Assembly (NCBI GenBank): GCA_030684575.1
Contig: JAUXVD010000017.1
Location: 1 to 37,576, forward strand
Direction of reading: 5' to 3'
Source of the DNA: Nitrospirota bacterium
Lineage (GTDB): Bacteria > Nitrospirota > Nitrospiria > Nitrospirales > Nitrospiraceae
DNA: 37,576 bases
Shown here one piece after another: positions 7,088 through 14,641 of the stretch. The position numbers and the translations under genes were made by a program. Position 1 is the stretch's first letter. Each line of letters begins with the position of its first letter. The notes under the pieces are model-generated. The model made no database searches. It was given only the letters and a program-made list of their open reading frames with translations, and was not told the DNA's origin.

Positions 7088-8578
7088 CTACCGCTGCGAA
7101 TACCACCGATAGCCTTGGTTCTCCGAAAAGCTAGGTTTCGGGGCTCCGCCTGGCTTTTCCAATAACAAGACTTTGAAGTCGAGGAGGCCGAACCAGGCGG
7201 GATCCACCACGTCGTGGTAATGGCAGCCATGGAGTTTGGGGAGCATGTCGCCCAGGGCCTGTTGTAGCTCCTTCTCCGTGTAAGCCCGCACGGGGAAGGG
7301 CTTGCTCATGGCCTGGCAGAACCGCTGAATGGTATAGGCCGCGCCAGTGCAGAGGACTTTGGTGTCCGGCTTCATGGCGAGGAACTGCGGCAGCGAGAGA
7401 TAACGTTCCTGGAATCCCAGCCAGCGCACGGCTTGTCGTAGATGGCTATATTGGACTTCGTACTCCGTATGGCCCGGCAGCTTGACCGGCGCCGGCCAGC
7501 CTTCTTCAATTCCAAATTCCGTAAGAAAGGCCCTACCGCCCGGTTTCAGCACGCGCCAGAGTTCTGCGACGAAGCGAAAGGGGCCGAGATTGAAGATGAC
7601 ATCTTCCGGCAAGTCCGTACCCAGCGGCAACCTTGTACGTCTGATCCAATCTAACGCTTCCTGATGCTGCGGCGTGTCGCCTTTCCCGTCGAGGAGTTCT
7701 TTCCTGGTCAACTTCACCGGCGTCATGTCGGCCATGTTCTCGTTGTCGATGACGAGGTCGACGGAATTATCTTTGAAGGGCAGCATTTCGCCGTTGGCAC
7801 GGGTCCCAATGCCTCCCCAGCCTCCGGCCTCGGCGCGGCTGACTTGCAGCTTGAGGAATGGCTGGGTGATATCGAGGGAGATGTAGCGGATGGTCTGTTT
7901 CTCAAACGGCAGCAGTTCTTTGCCCAACTCACGGGCGAGGTAACCGAGTCCGCCGCCCACTTCCACGATGACGCGAGGCTTAGGGTTGAACCAGCCCAGC
8001 TTCCGCAATTGCTTCATGAGGAGCCGGCCATAGGTCAAGCCGTTGAGTGTCTCGTTCGGCTCCCGGAAGAGATGCGACACGGTGGTTTCGATGAGGTCGA
8101 AGTGGCCATCGTCTTCGCCGCTGTCGGTCAGTTCATGGTGATGGAAATCTTCGAGGTGCTCTTCCCCCTCAAACCCTTCCTGTCCTGACCAGCCTTCCCT
8201 GATTTCTTGGAGGAGCAGGTCCCATTTGGCCTTGTGGCGGTGGCCACCAGGAGGTTCAGTGCCAAAGTAGCAGAGCGAGTAGGTGGGCAGGGACCAATGT
8301 TCTAAATGCCATTGCCCCGGCTGTCCGTCCGGTCCGCAAATCTTTGTCCCGTACTTTTCTGCCAGTGCGCTAACGGACGTGTGACCGTTCATCGCCTGGA
8401 GCATCTCCAGGCCGGTGCGATTCAGGCGCACGATCGGGAGGTTGTCATCGAGGGGGGCGAACCACCATTCGTCTTCACGGTGCTGATAGGCGATGAGATC
8501 GGGGATATGCCAGGCCAGGAGATTGAGCGTCTCTCCGGTGAGGCTGAGCGGTTGATGGGTGGCGACAGCTGGCTTCAT
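7088..8578 (-). CDS. PqqD-like domain fused to a SAM-dependent methyltransferase
   Basis: The reading frame is open back to 8647, but its first 23 codons lie inside the dispersed palindrome at 8586-8783, so the ATG at 8578 (MKPAVATHQPLSLTGETLNL) is the likely start; its SD is weak. The 496-aa product has a PqqD-like domain (about 28-80, LIAYQHREDEWWFAPLDDN), a domain found in peptide-modifying pathways as a substrate-peptide binder. A class I methyltransferase domain follows: motif I VEVGGGLGYLA (205-215), acidic residue in ISLDIT (D236), and WRVLKPGGRAFLTEFG typical of the motif after the core strand. Substrate unknown. No PqqA-like peptide gene or radical-SAM gene is nearby, so a link to peptide modification is only suggested by the domain. 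Confidence 0.8.
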   Translation of the reverse strand: MKPAVATHQPLSLTGETLNLLAWHIPDLIAYQHREDEWWFAPLDDNLPIVRLNRTGLEMLQAMNGHTSVSALAEKYGTKICGPDGQPGQWHLEHWSLPTYSLCYFGTEPPGGHRHKAKWDLLLQEIREGWSGQEGFEGEEHLEDFHHHELTDSGEDDGHFDLIETTVSHLFREPNETLNGLTYGRLLMKQLRKLGWFNPKPRVIVEVGGGLGYLARELGKELLPFEKQTIRYISLDITQPFLKLQVSRAEAGGWGGIGTRANGEMLPFKDNSVDLVIDNENMADMTPVKLTRKELLDGKGDTPQHQEALDWIRRTRLPLGTDLPEDVIFNLGPFRFVAELWRVLKPGGRAFLTEFGIEEGWPAPVKLPGHTEYEVQYSHLRQAVRWLGFQERYLSLPQFLAMKPDTKVLCTGAAYTIQRFCQAMSKPFPVRAYTEKELQQALGDMLPKLHGCHYHDVVDPAWFGLLDFKVLLLEKPGGAPKPSFSENQGYRWYSQR

Positions 8579-8585
8579 GTTTAGT

Positions 8586-8783
8586 AGGATGCTGAAAAAG
8601 ACCGCCAGCGGCGTTCTCGCTTCACGGAAAGGCTGAACGTACCACAAGGGTACGCCTCGGTTCTTTGCTCGCTGCGGCCTTGCTGAGCGGCCTTGTTGAG
8701 CATCCTGAAGCGATTGGAGTTTCTATGCATGCGAAACATGTGAGCGGTACGTTTTTCTTTCACAGAGTTTTCCGCAGCCTGTT
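8586..8783. repeat. Dispersed palindromic repeat, copy A
   Basis: An imperfect palindrome of 121 bp (8586-8706) is bounded by AGGATGCT and AGCATCCT. It contains CGCCAGCGGCGTTCTCGCTT and TCGCTGCGGCCTTGCTG, also found in copy B (24877). A variable stretch of ~62 bp and then GTTTTCCGCAGCCTG (8767-8781) follow, as in copy B. It lies between two minus-strand genes. The family looks like a non-autonomous mobile or REP/BIME-like element. Confidence 0.85.
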
Positions 8784-8856
8784 GGATAACCTGTGTGAGC
8801 GCCGCAGCCTACACGAAGGGCCAGGATTCTCGCAAGACCCAATGGGAGGTGACGCG

Positions 8857-8935
8857 TCGTTCGTGATGCGTGAAGCGTTTCCGGGATTGAACGAGATACG
8901 AATGACGAGTGACGAACGACGGGTTCTAGAGTTGG
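8857..8935. repeat. Degenerate GTGACGA-type intergenic sequence
   Basis: The stretch is built of short imperfect repeats (GTGACGCGTCG, GTGATGCGTGAAGCG, ATGACGAGTGACGAACGACG). It runs from just past copy A of the palindrome into the 3' end of the cupredoxin gene. Similar wording occurs before rluB (20997-21074). Confidence 0.5.
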
Positions 8936-9303
8936 GAGGGGAGCTTGGGGCCGTCGGTGACGGTGATGATCCCGCGCATGATGGGATGAATGCGGCAGAT
9001 GTAGGGGTAACGGCCGGGAGCGAGTCCTGGAAGTGTAAAGGTGCCGTTCGGAAGCATGAGACCGGAGTCGAAGGCGCAGTGATCACCCTCCTCCAAACAG
9101 CCGGTATGGGTGACGGTATGTTCCGTTGCGGTGGGATTTTCCCACTGAATTGGAGACCCAGTCGAGACGATGGCGGACTTCGGTACAAAGTAGGGGGAAC
9201 CACTCTCGATAATGATGGCCGTGTAAGGAGGCGTCGCGGCCGTCGGCCAGGCCGGGAGCAGTCCCAGGATGAGAACCAGGGCTATGAGGAGGCGAGGGGT
9301 CAT
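8926..9303 (-). CDS. Secreted cupredoxin (plastocyanin/azurin-like)
   Basis: The 125-aa product has a signal peptide (MTPRLLIALVLILGLLPAWP, cleaved near TAA|TPP) and a single type-1 copper domain. The ligands are visible: His62 (in TEHTVTH; His66 is an alternative), Cys103, His106 and Met109 (in YICRIHPIM). Cys69 and Cys76 may form a disulfide. Such proteins carry single electrons in the periplasm. GGGAG lies about six bases before the ATG. It is monocistronic; its electron partner cannot be read from the neighbourhood. Confidence 0.85.
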   Translation of the reverse strand: MTPRLLIALVLILGLLPAWPTAATPPYTAIIIESGSPYFVPKSAIVSTGSPIQWENPTATEHTVTHTGCLEEGDHCAFDSGLMLPNGTFTLPGLAPGRYPYICRIHPIMRGIITVTDGPKLPSQL

Positions 9304-9560
9304 GGGGTCTCCCGTATAGTTTTCTTTCTATACCATAGAGCCGTTTGGATAGAGAAGGATTCGGCGCTGTCCTGCTGCCTATTTTACCATGCCGACGATG
9401 AGCCTGCATGGGGGCGAGCCGGCAGGGGGAAGACTGGTTGCAGGAACGGGCTTGTGGCCTCCTTTCAGGGGCGATGGGGGCGGTGAGTTGCAAGACTCCA
9501 TAAGTTCATGCTAGATGGAGGCCACGTCAGACATCCACTGGATGAGAGAGGAGAATTTCG

Positions 9561-10076
9561 ATGGTGAAGAAGAAACAGTCGGCGAAGAAAGCCCCTGCGA
9601 AGGCAACGGCCAAAGCCAAAACCAAGCCCAAAGCAAAACCCGCAGCCAAGAAGGCCGTGAAAAAATCTGCTGCAAAGAAAGTCACGATGAAAACTGCCAA
9701 GAAGGCTGCTCCGAAACGTTCTGCGGCGGCATCCAAGCCAGCGCTGAAAAAACCAGCGGTCAAAACGGTCTCAGCCTCGTCGTCCAAGTCCTCGCCTCCA
9801 GTCCCCGTTAAGAAGCCCGTGCCATCATTCATGGATGAGGATGAGATCCAGGTTCAGAGGCCCGTATCCTCTCGACCGACGGCGTCTCCGATGCCAAAAG
9901 ATTCCGATCTTGAGGATGAATTGCTCGATGACGATGTCGATATGGCCGATGACGCCGACGAGACCGATGAAGACGTGGAAGAAGAGCTCACGCTGGACGG
10001 GGAAGATGAAGACTCGGATTTCCTCGAAAAACCAGAGAGCCTGCTCGAGGACTCAGACGATTACCACACGCATTGA
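9561..10076 (+). CDS. Histone-H1-like basic protein with an acidic tail
   Basis: The 171-aa product is extremely biased. Residues 1-85 are Lys/Ala/Pro-rich with KKA, KAKTKPK and AAKK motifs like histone H1 tails and bacterial AlgP/Hc1-type DNA-binding proteins. Residues 90-171 are dominated by Asp and Glu (DEDEIQ, LLDDDVDMADDADETDEDVEEE). AGGAG seven bases before the ATG supports the start. There is no signal peptide or folded domain. A nucleoid-associated role is likely from the basic half; the acidic half could tune DNA binding or mimic DNA. Slippage-prone repeats such as AAGAAGG may make length vary between strains. Confidence 0.75.
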   Translation: MVKKKQSAKKAPAKATAKAKTKPKAKPAAKKAVKKSAAKKVTMKTAKKAAPKRSAAASKPALKKPAVKTVSASSSKSSPPVPVKKPVPSFMDEDEIQVQRPVSSRPTASPMPKDSDLEDELLDDDVDMADDADETDEDVEEELTLDGEDEDSDFLEKPESLLEDSDDYHTH

Positions 10077-10096
10077 CACCCGCATGGGATGCCAGG

Positions 10097-10119
10097 TCTC
10101 GCCGAGTCGTCCGGCGAGA
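10097..10119 (+). terminator. GC-rich hairpin after the H1-like gene
   Basis: TCTCGCCG (10097-10104) pairs perfectly with CGGCGAGA (10112-10119) across a seven-base loop, 20 bases after the stop codon. No U-tract follows, so it may be a U-less terminator or a 3'-end stabiliser. Confidence 0.45.
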
Positions 10120-10203
10120 TGAGGCAGGGACTCTATCCCGGTTTCATGGCATTCGTTCTGCCCGTGTTTGATCTTCCTGCTGAATGCCCGCGATGAATTG
10201 CCT

Positions 10204-10650
10204 ATGAGTCATTTTTTGTTCGTAGCCGGGGCGTTGCGAGAGCGCACCTCGGAGGAAAGTGCCGAGCTGCAACTCGGGCATGGCCTCTGGGGCCTCTGCA
10301 CCGGGTTGATTCGGACGAACCTTCAAACCTACCTCGATATCGAGTCTCGTGGGCTGGTGTATGTGCTGAAGGTCGGGCTTTGCGCCGAGTTTCAGATCCT
10401 CTCTCCCGTATTAGATTTCTCCGCGCTGGACGCGTTCCTCAGCGATGAGTTGAGAACAGAGGCCAGATTTGGCTTTGTGCGGATCGGCGGCGTACGCCGG
10501 TTAGCCTGCCCATCCGCTGTGAGCCAACCCCTCTTGCTGAACGTGTTGCAGATTGCCGATCAGGCCGAACTCTCGCGACGTTTAACCTTGGGCATGCATC
10601 GGTTGACGCAAGCGGAGTATGACGCAATCATGCAAGTCGCCACAGCTTAG
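10204..10650 (+). CDS. Unknown cytoplasmic protein, 148 aa
   Basis: The ATG at 10204 (MSHFLFVAGALRERTSEESA) is chosen over a TTG 36 bases upstream; neither has a strong SD. The product is probably soluble and mixed alpha/beta, with a hydrophobic central part (GLVYVLKVGLCAEFQILSPV) too short and interrupted for a sure membrane helix. I recognise no family. Its 3' end faces the Lon-like protease gene nine bases away, so the two are convergent. Codon use is typical of the neighbourhood, supporting a real gene. Confidence 0.6.
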   Translation: MSHFLFVAGALRERTSEESAELQLGHGLWGLCTGLIRTNLQTYLDIESRGLVYVLKVGLCAEFQILSPVLDFSALDAFLSDELRTEARFGFVRIGGVRRLACPSAVSQPLLLNVLQIADQAELSRRLTLGMHRLTQAEYDAIMQVATA

Positions 10651-10659
10651 CATCCTGCC

Positions 10660-11304
10660 CTAGATTCGCTGGCCTGTCATGAGCTGATACGCCTCATCGA
10701 TTGTGTCGACCTCTTTCACCGTCACATTGAGCTGAAGTCCTAATTCATTCAGGTTCCATTGCGCGTCATACATCTGTCCGCGCGGAACAAGCACGGTACG
10801 AAACCCCTCTCGTGCCGCAGCCCGAATCTTATCCGGGATACTGCCCACTAGGCCGATCTGTCCTCCTGGCTCAATGGTTCCGGTCAAGGCCATACCTCGC
10901 TGAATGCGGTCGCCCTTGAATAGAGCGATGAATCCGACTGCCATCGCTGCGCCGGCGCTTGGTCCGTCGCTGCCGGTGGGCCGATAGGCGACCCCTTGCA
11001 CCGAGACGGTTCCACTATGTTGGACCGAGGGGGTCCGTTCGACGGCATAGTTAAACGCCTGAGCCATGGCGCCTAAATGGACATCGCCCAGCCGCACGCC
11101 GGCAAGGAGCCATTGCAGTCGAATGGGATTCGGGTCTGGCTTTTTATCCCACCACATCATGAGGACTTCAAATACGCCGAGATTATTTTGATGAATCGCC
11201 GCCAAGACCGGGAGCTCAATGATCGTATCCGCATGGACGGAGACCGGGGTTCCAGAGAGAAGGGTGAGGACTAACGTACAAATGACGGCAAGATGACGTG
11301 GCAT
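10660..11304 (-). CDS. Secreted Lon-type (S16) protease domain without ATPase
   Basis: The 214-aa product has a signal peptide (MPRHLAVICTLVLTLLSGTP, cleaved after SVHA) and then a lone Lon proteolytic domain. The catalytic Ser116 lies in DGPSAGAAMAV and Lys159 in GSIPDKIRAAAREGFRT; their 43-residue spacing equals that of Ser679 and Lys722 in E. coli Lon. Also conserved is LTGTIEPGGQIGLVG. The AAA+ module and N-domain are absent, so ATP-driven unfolding is impossible, as expected outside the cytoplasm. The closest known logic is the exported PDZ-Lon proteins (YlbL type), but no PDZ is seen here. AAGGAG eight bases before the ATG supports the start. It is divergent from the pentapeptide gene. 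Substrates unknown. Confidence 0.85.
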   Translation of the reverse strand: MPRHLAVICTLVLTLLSGTPVSVHADTIIELPVLAAIHQNNLGVFEVLMMWWDKKPDPNPIRLQWLLAGVRLGDVHLGAMAQAFNYAVERTPSVQHSGTVSVQGVAYRPTGSDGPSAGAAMAVGFIALFKGDRIQRGMALTGTIEPGGQIGLVGSIPDKIRAAAREGFRTVLVPRGQMYDAQWNLNELGLQLNVTVKEVDTIDEAYQLMTGQRI

Positions 11305-11502
11305 CGTGAGGCTCCTTCGTGGAAGGTAACGTCGAGCGGCGAGCGATGAACGATGATGCGAGGCACGATGGTTCCTTCAGCGTTCCGCAGTTCTCGTTCA
11401 GCGCTGTTCGTCCTCGAAAGTGTAGCAATTTCTGTTGGACCGTACAGTCATTCAGCGGTTCTTGTCTTGCGTTGGGCCGTGGCATTCCGTATAAGGGCCT
11501 GC

Positions 11503-12564
11503 ATGATGAATCGGATAGGTGCAGGGATCATATTGGCAGGAATGGCTCTTTTCTGGCTGCCGATCGGTGCGGTGGGGTCAAGCTGTTCGGTGGAGCAGTC
11601 TGCTTCAGGGCCAGGCGCGGCGTTTACGCTTCACCTGGGGGCGGACTGCAGGGAATCGGAGCGAGAGGCGCGAGCGGTGGATGCGACGCAGTTGCTCCAG
11701 GCGCTCAAGGAGGGGAAGGGCATCGATCTCTCAGGGGTGGTGGTACGCGGCGACCTGTCGCTGGATACATTGCCCGTCGGTCCATTGCCGTCCGAGCTTG
11801 AGGGCATGAAGGAACTGCAGGGGCGAGAGGTTCGCGTGATTGCCGGTTCCGTGACGATCCTCAATTCGGTGGTGCGCGGAGCGATCAGGCATCAATCGAG
11901 GCAAGGGCTGCTGGTGGTGAAGGGGCCTGTGACGCTCAGCGGGACCAAGTTCGAGCAGATCGTGGATCTCTCACAGTCTCTGTTCGCGCAGCCTGTGACG
12001 CTGTCCGGTGCGGTGTTCTTGCACGAGAGCTATTTTGTGCAGGGCCGATTTCTGCGCGACGTCTTTGCGGAGAAAACGGCCTTTGGTCCCCATACGAGAT
12101 TCCATCGATCTGTCTTTCGCGGGCCGGTGACATTCCAGCAATCGGGATTCAATGGGCTGGTGGAGTTCTTGGAAGTGGTCTTCGAGAAGGATGTCAATCT
12201 GTCACGGACCTATTTCAAGTTGGGCACCGGGTTTTCCGGAAGCCGGTTCAAGGGGCTGGCGGATTTCTCCGAAGCGACATTCGACCGGGAGGCATTTTTT
12301 ACGTTTACCCAGTTTGACGGGGACGCCTATTTCCGCCGGGCGACGTTCCGATCGACTGCGGACTTTTCCGATGCAACGTTCAAAGGGCGAGAGGACTTTT
12401 CCAAAGTCTTTTTCGAGCAGGGGCCGCTGTTTACCCGAGCGACCAGATCGGCATCCGGGCAGGCCCCCCTGGGGCTCGAAAATCAGACCGTGCAGTATGC
12501 CATCATTCTCTCCCTCCTCATTTTCAGTGCCATGCTGATCGCCTATTTGATTCGTTCGCGGTGA
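11503..12564 (+). CDS. Exported pentapeptide-repeat protein with C-terminal membrane anchor
   Basis: The ATG pair at 11503/11506 follows AAGGG by 5-8 bases. The longer frame opening at 11353 has no SD and no signal-like start. The ~353-aa product has a signal peptide (MMNRIGAGIILAGMALFWLP), an unknown N-terminal segment with GDLSLDTLPVG, and a long region of F-x4 steps (about 160-310: VTLSGAVFLHESYF, ADFSEATFDREAFFTFTQF, ADFSDATFKGREDFSKVFF) typical of a right-handed pentapeptide beta helix. A C-terminal membrane helix (YAIILSLLIFSAMLIAYLI) ends in RSR, so the helix would face the periplasm. It ends 33 bp before scpA and is divergent from the secreted Lon-type protease; a functional link is only suggested by position. 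Confidence 0.8.
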   Translation: MMNRIGAGIILAGMALFWLPIGAVGSSCSVEQSASGPGAAFTLHLGADCRESEREARAVDATQLLQALKEGKGIDLSGVVVRGDLSLDTLPVGPLPSELEGMKELQGREVRVIAGSVTILNSVVRGAIRHQSRQGLLVVKGPVTLSGTKFEQIVDLSQSLFAQPVTLSGAVFLHESYFVQGRFLRDVFAEKTAFGPHTRFHRSVFRGPVTFQQSGFNGLVEFLEVVFEKDVNLSRTYFKLGTGFSGSRFKGLADFSEATFDREAFFTFTQFDGDAYFRRATFRSTADFSDATFKGREDFSKVFFEQGPLFTRATRSASGQAPLGLENQTVQYAIILSLLIFSAMLIAYLIRSR

Positions 12565-12597
12565 AGCGCGGTTTATCACTGCGACCACTACTAATAG

Positions 12598-13443
12598 ATG
12601 GAGGCTTGCTCCTCTCCCCCCAAAGCTGGTATAAGTCCGCTTGTGGATAACCACTCAGACGACACAGAACAAACCGAACTGCCCTATCAGGTTCACATCG
12701 AGAACTTTGAGGGGCCTCTCGATCTCCTGCTCCATCTGATTAAGAAGAGCGAGATCAATATCTATGACATTCCCATCCACCTGATTGCCCAGCAATACCT
12801 CACCTATATTGAGGCGATGGAAGACCTCAATCTGACGGTTGCAGGGGAGTTTCTCGTCATGGCGGCGACCCTGATTCAGATTAAATCCAAGATGCTGCTT
12901 CCGGTCGATGAGACGGTGGTTGACGAGGAAGATGGGCCAGATCCCCGTGAGGAATTGGTGCGGCGCTTGCTCGAGTATAAACAGTTCAAAGAGGCCGCCA
13001 ATCAGTTGGATGAGCACGAGCGGTTGTGGCGGGAAATCTATAGCCGTGAACAGAGCCCGACGGTCGAATTGAAGTCGGATGAGTCGCTGATGGTCGATGT
13101 CAGCTTGTTCGATCTCGTGGATGCGTTGCAGGAGATTTTGAATCGCAATCCCGGCAAGACCTTCATGGATATCCTGCCAGATAATTTGACGGTTCGAGAT
13201 CGGATGAATTCGATTTTAGAAATGTTGGAAGGGCAGGAATCGGTAAATTTCATCGACCTCTTTGAACCGTCCTGTCATCGGCTGGTGATCATCGTCACAT
13301 TTTTGGCCCTGCTGGAGCTGATGAAGCTTCGAACGGCCCGGATATTCCAGGCGGAGCATTTTGGACCGATCCTCGTGTCTCGCGCCTTTTCACTCGTGCC
13401 AGATCCGGCAGAATTAGATGATGCTGAATGGAGGGGAGCATGA
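12598..13443 (+). CDS. scpA: Segregation and condensation protein A
   Basis: ScpA is the kleisin subunit that bridges SMC heads in the bacterial condensin complex. The 281-aa product shows the N-terminal SMC-neck-binding region (HIENFEGPLDLLLHLIKKSE, about 33-52), the conserved LVMAATLIQIKSKMLLP (about 87-103), a variable middle that binds ScpB, and a C-terminal winged helix (VIIVTFLALLELMKLRTARI). The start is uncertain: the ATG at 12598 has no SD, and a GTG at 12643 would give a shorter N-terminus closer to the usual family length. It overlaps scpB by 4 bp. It begins 33 bp after the pentapeptide gene and may be co-transcribed with it. Confidence 0.95.
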   Translation: MEACSSPPKAGISPLVDNHSDDTEQTELPYQVHIENFEGPLDLLLHLIKKSEINIYDIPIHLIAQQYLTYIEAMEDLNLTVAGEFLVMAATLIQIKSKMLLPVDETVVDEEDGPDPREELVRRLLEYKQFKEAANQLDEHERLWREIYSREQSPTVELKSDESLMVDVSLFDLVDALQEILNRNPGKTFMDILPDNLTVRDRMNSILEMLEGQESVNFIDLFEPSCHRLVIIVTFLALLELMKLRTARIFQAEHFGPILVSRAFSLVPDPAELDDAEWRGA

Positions 13444-14297
13444 GCTCAACCGTGGAGCAGGAAACAGACGACGTGATTCCGACAGAGAACGAGCTGGTTT
13501 TAGAGGTTGTCGAGGTGCGAGAGCCGGAAGCTGAGCCGCAGGAGGCCGGCGTCGAGTCGATGAGCAGCCAGCCAGAGGCTATCGACGCGCGAGAACTCAA
13601 AGCCATTCTAGAGGCGGTCTTGTTCGTGTCGCCCGAACCGGTGCCGGTGGCACGGCTGATGTCGATCCTAGGGTCAGTTTCGAAAGCCGAAGTGGTTCAT
13701 GCGTTGGATACGCTCACGTATGACTTGGATCAGGAAGGGCGCGGCATTCAGCTGGTGCAGGTTGCGGGTGGGTATCGGCTGGTGACGAAGCAGGAGTATG
13801 GGCCCTGGTTGAAGCGGATGGATAAAGCCAAAACGGCGCAAAAGCTCTCCCGCTCCGCGCTCGAATCCCTGGCCATTATCGCATATAAGCAGCCGCTCGT
13901 ACGGTCCGAGATCGAAGAGATTCGTGGCGTGGAAACGTCCGGCGTGTTGCGCACCCTGTGCGAGCGCAAGCTGGTGCGGATCGTCGGACGAAAAGAGGTG
14001 CCAGGCCGGCCCATCATGTACGGCACCACCAAGTTCTTCCTTGAGCATTTCGGGTTACAAGACTTGACCCAGCTTCCGCCGTTGCGTGAGTTCAAAGAAT
14101 TGGGCGAGTCCGAGCAGGCACTCCTGCCGATTGAGCACGAGTCTCTGTTATCAGTCGAGACGTCAGAGCCGTCCTATTCCGAAGACCTTCCTGTCACGAG
14201 TGATCTTATGGAAGGTGAGGCGGTATTGGCCTTTGATGTGGAGACCGACGAGACGGTACTTGAAGCGTCGGTCGAAGAGCCGGTCGAGCAGGCGTAA
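13440..14297 (+). CDS. scpB: Segregation and condensation protein B
   Basis: ScpB dimers bind the kleisin ScpA and regulate the SMC ATPase during chromosome segregation. The ATG at 13440 overlaps the scpA stop (ATGA) and has GGAGG six bases upstream, so it is preferred over the ATG at 13428. The 285-aa product has an acidic N-terminal extension (about 1-45), the first winged helix (LKAILEAVLFVSPEPVPVAR onward) and the second with the family signature IAYKQPLVRSEIEEIRGVE. It ends in an unusually long acidic tail (about 200-285, rich in Glu and Ser) that most ScpB proteins lack. ATGA overlap implies translational coupling. Confidence 0.95.
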   Translation: MSSTVEQETDDVIPTENELVLEVVEVREPEAEPQEAGVESMSSQPEAIDARELKAILEAVLFVSPEPVPVARLMSILGSVSKAEVVHALDTLTYDLDQEGRGIQLVQVAGGYRLVTKQEYGPWLKRMDKAKTAQKLSRSALESLAIIAYKQPLVRSEIEEIRGVETSGVLRTLCERKLVRIVGRKEVPGRPIMYGTTKFFLEHFGLQDLTQLPPLREFKELGESEQALLPIEHESLLSVETSEPSYSEDLPVTSDLMEGEAVLAFDVETDETVLEASVEEPVEQA

Positions 14298-14345
14298 CAG
14301 GCTGCTCGAAAATTCCGCCAGCGTCTTGTTCGCGTGCGAAGCGCG
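14298..14345. repeat. Dispersed palindromic repeat, partial copy D
   Basis: CAGGCTGCTCGAAAATTCCG and CCAGCGTCTTGTTCGCG match the left third of copies A and B with several changes. The rest of the element is missing. It starts at the scpB stop codon. The remaining gene-free stretch to 14641 shows short GTGATCA/CGTGACT-like words near 14360-14410 and a promoter candidate. Confidence 0.55.
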
Positions 14346-14534
14346 AGATAACCGAGAAACGCGTGATCAGAGGTTCGAAGTTCTAGAATCCTCGGACTTA
14401 GAATCGTGACTCCCGTCCCTCTTGTTTTCCCATTCCCTTCCCTTCAATCCCCACATCTTTTCAAAAACGGGAGCCTGAGTGTTCCTTTGCGAGGTCGCGT
14501 GTTGCGCGAGCGGCAAAAGGCGCTCAGAGCCCCG

Positions 14535-14564
14535 TTGACTCCCCGCAAGCCGCTTTGTTAGACT
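14535..14564 (+). promoter_or_regulatory. Putative sigma70-type promoter of the NHL gene
   Basis: TTGACT (14535-14540) and TAGACT (14559-14564) are separated by 18 bp, about 78 bp before the ATG at 14642. The -35 matches five of six and the -10 four of six consensus bases. Confidence 0.4.
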
Positions 14565-14641
14565 TCCCGTTCTCAATCTAAGTTGTTGAAAGAGGCGAAG
14601 TTCTTCGATTTCACCCGGTCCTGTCACACGAGGCACCACCA

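Noticed and set aside
8665-9486. 273-aa plus-strand frame
   Set aside because: It crosses the palindrome copy and then runs antisense to the cupredoxin gene, whose copper ligands and signal peptide are unmistakable.
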